Assembly (NCBI RefSeq): GCF_030272615.1
Contig: NC_081414.1
Span: 333,607,427-333,671,426 of the forward strand
DNA: 64,000 bases
Source: Cryptomeria japonica
Taxonomy: Eukaryota > Streptophyta > Pinopsida > Cupressales > Cupressaceae
Direction: 5' to 3'
Both the position numbers and the translations under genes were made by a program. The notes under the pieces are model-generated. The model did no database searches, had not been told where the DNA came from, and saw only the letters and a list, made by a program, of their open reading frames with translations. This document shows, piece after piece, positions 43,331-54,615 of the stretch; positions within the stretch are counted from its first letter, which is position 1, and every line of letters begins with the position of its first letter.

Positions 43331-45178
43331 AACCTCAAAAGTCGTATCCAACTCCTTTGGAGTAATAGTTGCACAAGTAGTTAACAACTCTTGAATCTTT
43401 ATGTTCTTGTCCTCCTCCATAGCTCATAATCTTCTAGCATCTAATTTGTCATATAACTGTGTCGGTATTTAATTCTTCAATTTCTAACAAGGTTTTCTTA
43501 TAAATATCCAACTACAATAAACTACTTCCTCAACTTCTCTCAGTTCATCATCATCTAAGTACTCATAATAAAATTGTACATTTTTTAACATACCATATTT
43601 AGTTATTTCATCTACCAATTCTGCACAATTCTTGGGTGGAATAATAGTTACATTGCTAGATACAAGTGCAAGATCGATGTCATTCATCTTCTTTCTTCTT
43701 CCAATACTGGATGGGGCAGAAGGTGTTTCTTTTGGAGATCTTCTTTGTCGGTACCTTGATTGTAACCTTCCTAACAGGTTGCTTCTTTGCTTCCACCTTA
43801 GTCTCTTCACTTTTCTTCCTCAATACCCTTTTGAATGCTAAGGGTGTGCCGTCATCAGTTCCAGAGTCTAATGGAATAGGTTCAATGAAAACTTTAGGCT
43901 ATTTCCTCTTTCTTCCTTTTTCTATAACATCTATTAATGCTTTGATGTCCTGAGATACCTGTTCCACAAATTTGCTTGCCTTGCCCTACTACTTCTCCCT
44001 CTTCTTCTGATTAAACTTAGTTACAACCTCTTGCTTCTTTTGTTTAGTAGTAACAAATTATTTCTCAGCTTCATCAATAGGTGCATCAATTAACAATTGT
44101 GTATAAGCATCCAAAATATGTGCATCAACTTCATAACCCATTTCCTCAATCCAAATCTTTTGGGGCTTGACTGCTTCCATCAAGGTTTCATCTTTCTTAA
44201 CCATAAAGAAGATCTCAGTTGAGTATTTCTCAACAATGTGCTTCTCTCTAGATTTCATAGCCTTCTAGAATTCCTTGAAGTAACCCCAAACTTTATCATC
44301 TTGTTGACTACCCAAACTAGCAATAGATTATTTCAGTTGTCTTCCTAATGGGATATCAAATGCCCTTTGTCTCTTTCCAAAACTAGGAGTTTCATTAATA
44401 AAAAATAGCATCAAACAGACAATAATATTTCCATACCGAAATGTTCCCTTCTTTTCTCCTTTGATCTTCCTTAGGTTAATTAACAACTCATCTAACATCC
44501 ATCCACAAAGATCTAACTTCTCATTCTCCCTCATCATCTTATGTGTTGCATAAATGCAAGAGCTAGAAACAGAATTCAAATGATTTGATTGAGTTACCTT
44601 GTAACCAATGATCATGCTTCTAAATTTGATATCTCTATCGGTCATAGTACTAACCCTCATTGATCATTGGTCTGATGTTGCACCCTGAGATTATTGACAT
44701 GATTGTTAGAAATCTTCTTCTCTGGATATTGTCTAATCTGCAGCAAATCGGTGATGGCCCTGATGGCCTCCTTCAAAATCTTGTAAGGTCTATCCAACCA
44801 GATGAATTTTCCATGCACTCTGCTCAAAACATATCTAACAATCTCATCTTCAAATTCTGGATTATCCAGAATGCCTATAAACCCTAGATCCTCAATATGT
44901 TGATACTCAGGCTTAATCTTTCTAGAATATCCCATCAAATCGCTCATATACATGCTCTTGATATCACTAGTTCCCAAATCCTCAATGTGATAGTGAATGT
45001 AAGATCTGACATCTTCCACATATACAACTCCTTTCGGGACACGAGAAAATGCGCCAACCAAATCATCTAAAGTGGCAATATGTGGGCATAGTTAGAAAAT
45101 TGGCCTAGGATGGTCCTTGACCTCAACAACAATAGGATTTGCAATAAAAGTAGGTGCAAAGGATGATCCCGCTACCAT
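43330..45178 (-). pseudogene. unfamiliar second ORF of COP-3
   Basis: Starts MVAGSSFAPTFIANPIVVEV at 45178 on the minus strand, downstream of the Gag zinc knuckles where protease would be expected. It continues through several frame changes: VEDVRSYIHYHIEDLG, YMSDLMGYSRKIKPEYQH, GKFIWLDRPYKILKEAIRAI, then DRDIKFRSMIIGYKVTQSN, WMLDELLINLRKIKGEKKG and a Lys-rich C-terminal part with KKQPVRKVTIKVPTK. It is cut at about 43330. No protease, integrase or RT motif is visible. The layout (globular then Lys-rich) loosely recalls plant transposon-associated domains. Function unknown. Confidence 0.55.
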
Positions 45179-45534
45179 GATGAAAGATAAATACCTAAGA
45201 AATAGTTGTCGGTAAAACCCCTAAAGAACTCTTCCAATCGCTAGTAAAATCGCTCAACAAGATATAGGATCGCATTGAATTGCCTTAGACTCACTCTAAA
45301 TTTCTCTTAATCGCTTTGAATGCAAGGTGATCAGAAATGAAGTGAATTCAACCATTTAACCTCCAAAAAAACCATAATCCATCATTGATATGAATGACTT
45401 CCGGTGAAAGATACTGGATCTCGATCAAACATCTCCATGCCGGATAAGAATTTCCAATGTCTAGAACATCTTCCAAAACCTCTTCCCGGGGCTTAAGTAG
45501 TATCTTCATGAATTTTACCTACCCCTAAGGAATC

Positions 45535-46711
45535 TATCTCAGTTACCAGATGAGCTTCCTATCGGTGCAAAAGCAACCTCCTTTGTCAGTTGAGTAATCA
45601 GAGCATTTCCATCTGATGATTGATCTTCTAACTTCCTGACCCATTTCTTGATATGTTCTTGCCGGATTTCAATGACCTTCTCTTTCCCTTTATCATTTGA
45701 TCCATCATTGCCAACCGATGGATTAATGCTTCTATAGAACTTAGCTATGTGTCCAAACTTGTTGCATGCATATCATGTAACATTGTTATTTTGAATTTCT
45801 TTGCTAAAACTAGTATAATTGCTTGACCAGGACTATTTAGCCATATGTCCAAATTTTCCACATGCATAACATTTAACATTCATTTTGCAATCTTCTGTCT
45901 TATGAACATACTTATTGCATTTAGAACATTGACCGGGAGTAGAATCAGGGTTCGGATTTCTTCTATTTCTACATTGCCTAGCCATGTGACCAAATTTATT
46001 ACAAACAAAGCATCTACCATTAAATTTATAAGCATTAAGTTTCCTTACCAGTTCCTTTTGGTTTTGGTCTTCATTTGCAGTACCGGAACTCTAACCTTGT
46101 TCAAATCCAAGTCCACTGGAATCTCCATTTTGTCTTTGACTTCTCAATAATTCATCAAGTTGTGCTGAACTAACCTTGAATTTCTCCTTATACTCACTTG
46201 CAATAGTCAGATCATCTCTAAGAATTATTATTTTTCTTTCAAGTTCTAGTTCATTACTCTGGGATTGCACTAAATCAATTCTCAACATATCATTTTCATG
46301 AACCAACCTACCACATTCCTCAAATTTGTCTTTCAGAGATATAGCAAGATTTTCTTCCTTCTTCTTCCAGTCTTCAATCTCCTTTGACATTCTCATAATT
46401 AGGGCTTGAATTTCATTCCTCGTGACCATATTCTTCTGACTCGGCTTCTAACATCTTTCATTAACGACATCTTTCTCATCATTATCCTGATTTTGCAAAA
46501 GTTCCTTCCTCCTAGATTGAACAGATGACAACCTTTCCTGTAGGATAAGAATGCATTCTTGAGCAAAATTCAATTCATCTTGTAACTTCAAGCTCTTCAT
46601 CCTTTCAGCATCATAATATTCAAGTGTTACCTCAAGTTATGTTTCCAAACTCATATCCATGGATTCTGGATTCAGGATCTCCCTCAAGATGTTAAACTTC
46701 CTCTAAGACAT
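45535..46711 (-). pseudogene. COP-3 Gag with coiled coil and several zinc knuckles
   Basis: Minus-strand frame from about 46711 (with early stops). A long coiled coil (DWKKKEENLAISLKDKFEEC, RLVHENDMLRIDLVQSQS, LERKIIILRDDLTIASEYK) leads to LDELLRSQRQNGDSSGLGF, a segment I associate with Sirevirus-type copia Gag. Knuckles: CFVCNKFGHMARQC, CSKCNKYVHKTEDC, CYACGKFGHMAK (last ligand lost) and a fourth remnant with YACNKFGHIAKF. The usual copia Gag N-terminal core is not seen before the coiled coil. Confidence 0.7.
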
Positions 46712-46712
46712 G

Positions 46713-46728
46713 AGGCTCAGATATCAAT
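46713..46728 (-). other. decayed primer binding site of COP-3
   Basis: Minus strand ATTGATATCTGAGCCT compares with ATTGGTATCAGAGCCT of related copia elements. Confidence 0.7.
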
Positions 46729-46731
46729 TAT

Positions 46732-47564
46732 TGGAATTCAAGAACACTAAGAGGGGGGGGGGGGGAATCAGTGTTCTACTGGAATGATCTATTTTAACCT
46801 TATTAAAACATGCATTCACCAACCGGTATACCGATACATATAAGATTGAAAGAAGTAAAGCAATCAATAAGCCAATCACACAAATGAATACCATAACATA
46901 GAGAATTATACGTGGAAAACCTCAAAGAGGAAAAATCACGGTGGGATTTGTGACCCACAATATCAATCCACTGGCCATATGAAAATATATTACAAAATAT
47001 GGGGGCATGCACTTGTAGGAAGGCTTACAGCCTAGAGCACACTACTCATCACAAAAGGAGTCTCACTAACTACATACAAATCTAGACTACAATCTGGAGA
47101 AATGATTGAACTGCAATGATATCATCTTCTATACCTGAATATAGTTTTGGTTAAGCTTTGTTTGTTCCGGTCTAAAACCCTAAACCCTTACCGGAATACC
47201 CTCTTACATAATCAACATTCCTCGCATTACAAATATCTCTCTCTCACTCACTAATAAATATCTCAAAATGATCTATTCAACTGACCTATTTACCCTTACA
47301 ATATTTCATGCCTTATGTTGGCTTACATAGATAATTACAAAAATGAATATACAAGTCAGCTCAATAACATAAATACATGAATATCAAAATCAATTGCCGA
47401 TGTCGGATCTCCCAAATGATGTCGGTCTTCAATACTGATATCCTGAATGTGAATTATGTCGGCCTGCAATACCAGTAACCAAAGAATTCCTCCCAACTAG
47501 TGAAGATACCTACCGGTGAAGTGACTGTCGGTACACTAATGAACTAAAATATGAAGCTAGAACA
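46732..47564 (-). mobile_element. LTR of COP-3
   Basis: About 833 bp. The minus-sense end has a C13 tract near 46752-46765 and, as in COP-1, ACCGGT-type words: about 46820, 47170, 47192, 47400-47460 and 47512. A stretch matching the COP-1 LTR (GGTTTTCCACG, CCCACCGTGATTTTTCC) lies at 46910-46940. The outer boundary is approximate. Confidence 0.65.
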
Positions 47565-49042
47565 TGTTGCCATTGTGTAGGAAAAGTGGTGCAAAGAAAT
47601 GGAAAATTCGGTTTCAAAAGGGGTCCACACACAAATGGGACTCTTGGTGCAAGTTATGGAGCTATATTGAATAGCTCAGCTCCCCAAGGGACGTTCCATT
47701 GTTCTCTATCTCACAGGATCCCTCAAGCCAATGCCTTTTCTCTCAGATCACTGAGAAAAGTGACTTTAGGAATGACAACTCCAAGAACGAGTGATATTTG
47801 ATCAACTTAATATGAATGCATTCCTAGTTATGCATGATATTAAATCTAATATGATTTAAACTAGCATGGATATGATGATAAGATGAAATATTAGTAAAAC
47901 CTATCCTAACATGATATACTAGTCTAATATGAGTGCTATGATAATGGAAATGTCTCTTAAAATACTTATTAAGATGATTTCTATTCAAAGAGAGGCTAAA
48001 TTCTTGATTAAAATGATTATAGATTAGATGCATGAAACTTGGATATACTTAGTAAAATGTATATAAGTTTGATACTAAAGACTTGGATTCTGAAATAAGA
48101 GAATGAGAGCTCTATTTATAGGAAAAATAGGGTAATGCATGGTCAAGATTGGATAATCTTAACAAGGGCTAGGATTGAAAGTTATCAATCCATGTTCACA
48201 ATTCTCACCAATGAAATGGTGACAATTGTTAACAAAAGACTGCTTGAGAGGAGATGTAAGAAGCAATAAATGCTTGAGAAGACATGAAGGTTACCTTAGG
48301 AGGTAAGGGTTAAGGTTAGGTTAGGGTTATCCATTGGATAAAGCTTTTACCCAAAGGATAAATTCTTGTGCAAGGGTTAAAGGGATAACCATGGTCAAAG
48401 CAATGAATTCTTGATGAGACCCTTGGGTTAGATGAAGGTTGAGTTAGAGAGAAAGTCTTTAATCATGTAAGAAGGTTGAGTTAACCATTAATGGTTAGAA
48501 AGACTTTACAGGTTAACTTGTTGAAGACATAAAGCCTTTAATGGTTTTCAAAGACTTTGAGGGTTTAAGAAGTGACTTCCCTTTGCTTAGGGATGTGACA
48601 ATATTTACAAGATGGATTAGGCTAATTTAGAATTGATTAGAAGAATCTAGAAGGGGGTTTAGAGAGGCAAGTGGGAGATGTAGGATTTTACAAGTGGATG
48701 GAGGGGAATTTTAATTAAAAGAAAATTACTTTATTTCAACAAAAATAGATGCAACTTGCATAAATACAAGTGGGGGATTTAAATAAATAAATTAGACTTA
48801 TTTACTTGCAAGGATGAATTTAATTAAATGTAAATTTATTTCAAAGGAGAGAAAGGGAAATTAATTAAATAAAGTGATTTATTTAATTAAAGGTTAGAAA
48901 AGGCTTAGGTGAACTTAATTAAATTAGTTGAGTAATTCATTTAATTAAATAGATGAATGTGAATAATTTAATTAAATAGAGGAATGAGGTTAAAATGAAT
49001 TTAAAATTCACTTAGGAAAGTGGTTATTTTTATACGTCTAGA
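47565..49042 (-). mobile_element. 3' LTR of GYP-D
   Basis: Minus sense from TCTAGACGTATAAAAATAAC (49042) to about 47565. U3 carries the TTTAATTAA-rich part (48990-48690). A TATA box (CTATAAATAG) lies at 48121-48112. A purine tract AAAGAGGGGCAAAA precedes it. The first base pair is TC rather than TG, probably mutated. The right-hand LTR is outside the window, so ends are provisional. Confidence 0.55.
48112..48121 (-). promoter_or_regulatory. TATA box of GYP-D LTR
   Basis: Minus strand CTATAAATAG followed by AGCTCTCATTC; the matching GYP-A region also has CTCTCATTC after its TATA-like box. Confidence 0.6.
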
Positions 49043-49056
49043 TTTTGCCCCTCTTT
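49043..49056 (-). other. polypurine tract of GYP-D
   Basis: Minus strand AAAGAGGGGCAAAA directly before the LTR. Further GGGG runs occur at about 49130, 49160, 49290 and 49340. Confidence 0.5.
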
Positions 49057-49367
49057 GAAGTGACGTGTATGTGCATGTTAATTCAAAGAAAATTTTGTTG
49101 GATATGATGTTTGTGTCAAAATGTTGGTATGATGCCCCAGATTTGATGAACGATATTGATGATGCCCCCTCAAGAGATGAACTAAAGATTTTGAAAAATT
49201 TGTTGATTTGATGCACGCTTTTTTGAATTAATTGCATTTTAAAATTTTGATAGTGTTGAATGTAGTGTAATTGATTCATCTCCCCAAAAATAATGTTTGA
49301 CAGGGTTAAAAGTGAGAAAATTAGCAAAATACATGCCCCACCTACTAACCCTATTTGACTTTTACCC

Positions 49368-49375
49368 TATAAAAA
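49368..49375 (+). promoter_or_regulatory. TATA box for the antisense gene of GYP-D
   Basis: TATAAAAA on the plus strand, within CCCTATAAAAAGGTAAAAAG. It points toward the phased array and the plant-mobile-domain ORF 1.2 kb downstream, and opposite to the element's own transcription. Confidence 0.5.
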
Positions 49376-49634
49376 GGTAAAAAGTGATTCTATTCTTATC
49401 ATTTGCACATTTGTCTCTTTGTGATTGTGACATCTTAGCTCTGACGAAAATATCGGTTCCTTATGCTTCTCACCGATTCGAGTGGATTCATCAATACTGG
49501 AGGCCCGTTGCATATGGTCCACCTATAAGTCATCTAAATTTTACCACATTTTTTTATTAATTTTGTCGATTTTGATCACGTTTTTCAATTTTTGTTTTCA
49601 AATTTGTCATTTTTAGCATGTAGGTGGTCTAGAA

Positions 49635-49932
49635 TAGTGCATACGATAAGCATCATAGTGCATAGGGTAACCTAGTTAGGTCAGCGTCTGAGGTGCACTT
49701 TGCAGTGCGTCACAGGTTTAGGATAGCGCATTTAGTCTTTTAGCGCATAGGGTTGACAAGTAAGCGGGTAGGTGAGGAAAGATGGTGTATAGGGTGAACT
49801 AGTGCATAGGGTAAATAGGTTAGCACGATGGCAACCCCAGTTAGCGCATAGGGTAGTTTAGCACGTAGGTGAGGAAAGATAGCACATAGTTAGCAGCTTA
49901 GCACATGGAAGGGATGTTGTGGCGCATGGGTA
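49635..49932 (+). repeat. phased TAGCGCAT array upstream of the antisense gene
   Basis: Words (TAGCGCAT, TAGTGCAT, TAGCACAT) start at 49635, 49656, 49682, 49703, 49724, 49741, 49762, 49783, 49800, 49821, 49842, 49859, 49880, 49899 and 49920. The main spacing is 21 bp, with several 17-bp steps. Many copies are followed by AGGGT. It is the reverse complement of the array in the GYP-D genomic leader. Confidence 0.85.
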
Positions 49933-50570
49933 AGAAAAATGGGTAGAAAAGACTTGGAAGAATACGTCGCAGGGGGAATAGATGAGGTAGATGGCTTAGG
50001 AGCGGGTAGGTGCCTTCTGAGTGTTTTGGGATGGGTTTTGAGCCAATGTTTTTCCTGTTGTGATGATGTATGAGTCTTGATATGATGATTGAGAGTCTAC
50101 TGAAATTGCTTTCGTTATGAAGTGCCAAGTTGATTGATTATTTGAATGAGGATCCTGATTTTTTGTTTGATGTGTATCTTTGATTTTTACCTTGCAAATG
50201 AATTTGATGTTCTATATGAGTTCTGATTCTTGATTTCTGATATGATTCCTGATGTGATGCTTGCATTATGGATTTTGAATTACTTGCGTTATGGGTCTTT
50301 GATATGATTTCCTAATATGATGCTTTGATTTTCGATATGGATCTTGGATTTTCAATATGGGTATTTGATTTTTGATATGGGTCTCGGATTTTTTATGTGG
50401 TGCTTGATTTCATGCTTCGTTGTTTCAAGTTGATTTTGTTTTGATTGGATATATCGGATAGATGTGGGACTTGATGATGGACATTTGTTGTTTTACAGGC
50501 ACAACTTGGTGTACTTCAATCATGAGAGCAATTTTCGCAACCATGGTCATTGATTTTGTGATTGTCATAG

Positions 50571-51629
50571 GCCGATAGGGATGTGATTGAGAGATGCAGT
50601 TTGACTTCTTTATTAGACATGCCTCGGTATATCATTAATCGGGGTTTGTTGACAGCTTTGGTGGAGAGGTGGCATAGTGACACGAACACCTTTCATTTGG
50701 CCACAATCACACCTGAGGACTGTTATCACATTCTGCTAATTCCGATTATGGGGGCCTTGTTGCCATATGAGAAGACTAAGGAGGGTGGGATAGAGGCTCT
50801 CCATCGCATCTTCCAGGATGATCAGATTTGTGGATATGAGATCCCATGGAAGGAGTTTGTGGATCTTGATTATGCTCCTCTACCCTCTTCTCTAGCAGGT
50901 TTCATTGGTGGATTTTTATGTCCCGACCGTAGGTCCAAGGGACTAGTTGTGGGATGGGGATTGGTGTTGGAGGACATGGTTACACAGGGACATAGGTTTG
51001 CATGGGGGTCCTACATATTAGTGCACCTTTACAGGGAGCTGCACCAGGTAGTGTATTTGGGATACATGAGTTTGTCAGCGGGGGTGACATTATTACAAGT
51101 GAGGGCCTGGGAGCATATTCCTATAGCGAGGCCACTTGCAGATAGGGATAGGTCAGTTGGGTGAGCATATACATATGGGTATACAGGTATAGTTGTCTAG
51201 CGTAAGCTGGGCAAACTAGAGCACTAGTGGAGACCGTATATGGATTGTGAGGTGTGGGCTGAGGATGGGATACAGATGCCCTATGTGTATATGTCTAGAT
51301 ATTTGATTGGGCGGATGCCCTTTATTATTGAGCAATTGTTGCATTATCGTGTACAATGGCAATATGGGAGACAACAGGGGATACCACAGGGATCGTGTTT
51401 ATATGCTTGTCAGAGATAGGATGTACCCGAGTGGGGGCCCACTATGGATAGCATAGCGGCAGTAGAGGAGTACATGACATTGGCAGGCCAAATCTAGGAT
51501 TACAAAGCTGGGGTTGTTGATGCGGGGATGACAGAGGAGTTCTCGACCTACTTCATGGAAAATGCAGTGGCATGGATATCGGATCTAGTAGAGATGTTAC
51601 CTTCCTTTGACGATGAGGAGGATGAGTAG
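50571..51629 (+). pseudogene. plant mobile domain (PMD) protein, antisense in GYP-D
   Basis: Reads ADRDVIERCSLTSLLDMPRY, then LLTALVERWHSDTNTFHL, a TPEDCYHILLIPIMGALLPY segment, FIGGFLCPD, HRFAWGSYILVHLYRELHQ and LLQVRAWEHIPIARP. This order is that of the plant mobile domain (PF10536; MAIN/MAIL1 family, also known from transposons). The first clear run ends at 51164; the frame continues with stops to EDE at 51629 and a Gly/Asp/Glu/Arg-rich tail. A TAG before 50571 and acceptor-like TTTTACAG (50498) and GTCATAG (50570) suggest an upstream exon. It lies antisense between integrase and the 3' LTR. Confidence 0.75.
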
Positions 51630-51835
51630 CCAGAGAGGCGAGGGGGAGTTAGACAAAGAGATGAGGAGGGAGAGGAGGTTGGAGAGGGAGGTGGGGATGA
51701 TGGAGGAGGTAATGAAGGAGGATGAGGAGGATATGGTGATAGAGGAGGTTTGAGGAGAGATAGAGGATGAGGAGGTGATGGAGGACAAGATAGAGGATGA
51801 GATAGAGGAGCTTGCAAAGAGATTGCAGAGAGCGA
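51610..51835 (+). repeat. 226-bp purine-rich (GAGG/GGAGA) tract
   Basis: Almost pure A/G on the plus strand, with irregular GAGGA repeats and few pyrimidines. It encodes the Gly/Glu/Asp/Arg-rich tail of the PMD ORF. It could form triplex structures. Confidence 0.85.
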
Positions 51836-52160
51836 CAGGTGGTGCCTCGATGCGGGACACACTGAGAGAGATACGGTACACATCCATGGTGACTGAGTAC
51901 TATAGTCAGTTATATGAGGATCTATTCCCTAGAGAGGAGAGATCATAGCTATGTAGCCAGTCGATCTGCTCGGAGTCAGACGAGGATAAAGAGCAGAGGT
52001 GTTATGGGGCCCTCTTGACATGATCCACCTGGGGGAGATCCAGGAGCTGGGACATCTATTCTGAGACTGTTAGCCTCAAGAGATAATCATACCTGAGAGA
52101 CTTGTCTTTGTTGTATTTTGACAAACATGATACCCCTTTATATATTTCGACCATTTTAAG

Positions 52161-52182
52161 ATATATATATATATATATATAT
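52161..52182. repeat. (AT)11 microsatellite
   Basis: Uninterrupted AT dinucleotides downstream of the PMD ORF. A GAT run follows at 52255-52275. Confidence 0.95.
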
Positions 52183-53450
52183 GGCACTGATTTCTCTAAT
52201 TCTCATGTGATGTGTTATGGATGATGATTTATGATATGAATTGATATGATGTATCTATGATGATGATGATGATGTAATGCTTAGATAGTAATGCTTTTGA
52301 TTTTGATTATGATTTATGAGCTATGATGATGAAAATATGATGATGCTTTGTTTATCTTGATCTTGTTGATGTATGATGTGAGATGTATCTTAAAAATGAG
52401 ATGTATGATAATGATGTGAAACTAATGCAAGATGAAAATGTGACATGGAGCTAAATGCAAGTGTAAAATGATATGCAACTTAATGCAAGTGTAAAATGAT
52501 ATGCAATTAAATGATCACCCTCATTTTCTCATTGTCATTCCTGTGTAGTAACATGTTTTTGCTCTATTTTTGTTTATCATCGTTGAGCTTTTGATATGTT
52601 GGAAGTTTATACAAGCATAATGATATAATTGAACCATAATGACCTGAGTAAAATGTACATGGATTTTGATATCGCAAGATGGTGCAAGCATCGAGGTATA
52701 GTTAAACCAAGATGACCTGAGTGTTGCTTGCATAAAACAGACAAGAATTAACCATTTGTATGCGCAAAGTGGAATAATGTCTTCAATGATATGTTTCCAA
52801 TCATGTCTCAAGATAGATTTGCACTATACAAGTGATCGCCTCATAGACACAAAACCAAAAAAAATATCAGACTCCCCCACTACTTTCTCTAGCTCAATGC
52901 ATCGTTCATAAATTCAAGAGATCCAATGATTCAAAAATTTGAAGTGCAAAATAGTCAAAAATTCATGCGAGATGTAAACAAATTATAATTCATAAAATCA
53001 TCCATCATATGTGTGTTGAAGGTGTTAATTGGATCAGTGTCTTGTTTTCTTGGCTAATGAGCTGTTGTTTGAAGGGTTTCCTTAGCTTCATAGATATGTT
53101 GTTTTCTTGTTGTTGGAATGCTTGAAGTCAGAGGAATGTTGCCCCTAGCTATAGATATCTATTGATGTGGATATTCATTGTGTTTATCAAGCCATGGTGG
53201 GATATGATGAATTGATCTTTAGATAAGAAAGGACAGTGACTATGCTAAGTATGTCTAGGATAATTTTGCATAAATGGCCATTAGCTTTGACTTTGGATGC
53301 AAAAGATATGAGTAATGATAGATAAAGGAGTTGTTCCCTCACAAATAGTGCCTGTTGCCAGGTTTTCACCACTTGTTTTTATTGCACCTTTTTGTTGTTT
53401 TTCTGATTTTTTTTTTTTGTATATTTCACTTTTTCCGTGCATTAGACCAC
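52183..53450. other. region between PMD ORF and integrase, no gene seen
   Basis: AT-rich, with GATGATGAT runs and repeated TTAATGCAAGTGTAAAATGA segments (52452-52505). It would be the 3' untranslated part of both convergent genes. Confidence 0.5.
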
Positions 53451-54600
53451 TCAAGTGTATAATTTATTCAGATGGATGATGTTGGTAGGGGCATCAAGCA
53501 CATCTCCTTCTAAAGTTGTTAACTGATAGGTGCCTGATCCATAGGCTGATATGATAACTTAGGGACCTAACCAGTTAGGTTCAAACTTCCCCCTCTTTTC
53601 TCGATCCTGTTGATTTCTGGGATTTTCTTTGAGTACAAGTTCACAAACTTTAAAAATCATAGGGATGACTCTATGGTTGTAGCTTCTGCACATTCACTGC
53701 TGGTATGCTTTGAGATGATCATAGGCATGTTGTCATTTTCATCCAGAAGCTCTAGTTCTTGCAATCTATTTACCCGATACTCCTCATCTGGTATGAGGCC
53801 TTTTAAAGATACTCTGAGTGATGGAATTTCTACCTCAAGAGGTAAAATTGCTTCTGATTCATACACCAATGAATATGGCATAGCCCCTGTAGGTGTTCGG
53901 ATGCTAGTCCTATATGCCCAGAGTGCCGAATTGAGTTGTATATGCCAATCCTTACCTGCATCATTTACTATCTTCTTTAGGATTTTCAAGCTTGTTTTAT
54001 TTTATGCCTCTGCTTGACCATTCCCCTGTGGGTAGTAAGGTGTAGAGAAACGATGTTGGATTTTAAATCATTCACATAGTCTTGCACATCTTGATTTTTG
54101 AAGGGACACTCATTGTCTATGATGATGGAACTGGGAATGTTGTATCTACAAATTAGATAATTGAGAATAAAAAAGGCAATCTTCTTTCCAGTTACTAGGG
54201 TCATTGGGACTGCTTCAACCCATTTTGTGAAATACTCTATTGCAATGATAATGAACTTGTATCCATTTGAAAAGGAAGGATGAATTTTCCCTACTAAATC
54301 AATTCCCCACTAAATCAATTCCCCACTAACAGAAAGGCCAAGATGTTGTAAATGGCTGCAACTCCTATGCTGGTGCATGGATAAGATTGCCATGAATTTG
54401 GCACTTAGGACATTTCTTTGCAAATTGATAAGAGTCTTTTTCCATTGTCGGCCAGTAATATCCCATTCTCAAAAGTTTTTTAGTGAGAGTAGGACCACTT
54501 GAATGCGTGCCACAGATAGCCTCGTGAAGCTTGTGTAAAGAAGAGTCAAATTCATTATGATCAAGGCAACGAAGAAGAGTACCATCTAGACCTCGACGGT
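53451..54600 (-). pseudogene. GYP-D integrase
   Basis: Minus-strand pieces: LVGKIHPSFSNGYKFIIIAI (about 54290), EYFTKWVEAVPMT, YNIPSSIIIDNECPF (second Asp), a poorly kept Glu region, then DWHIQLNSALWAYRTSIRTP and TGAMPYSLVYESEAILPLEV. The C-terminal domain (FEPNWLGP and YGSGTYQLTTLEGD) ends near 53452. Frame changes at about 53990 and 54210. Typical gypsy integrase. Confidence 0.85.
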
Positions 54601-54615
54601 AAAGTGTGTAAGCGG

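Larger units (their letters stand above)
43330..47564 (-). mobile_element. COP-3: copia-type fragment with Gag and extra ORF
   Basis: Minus-sense LTR (47564-46732), decayed primer site (46728-46713), Gag, extra ORF, then abrupt end against GYP-B. Without protease, integrase or RT it may be a non-autonomous copia relative, or an autonomous one with pol lost beyond the break. Confidence 0.65.

Noticed and set aside
51548-51887. Ser/Pro-rich minus-strand ORFs
   Set aside because: They are the complement of the purine tract of the PMD gene; low-complexity translation only.
53610-54017. 135-codon plus-strand ORF
   Set aside because: Antisense shadow of the GYP-D integrase C-terminal half.
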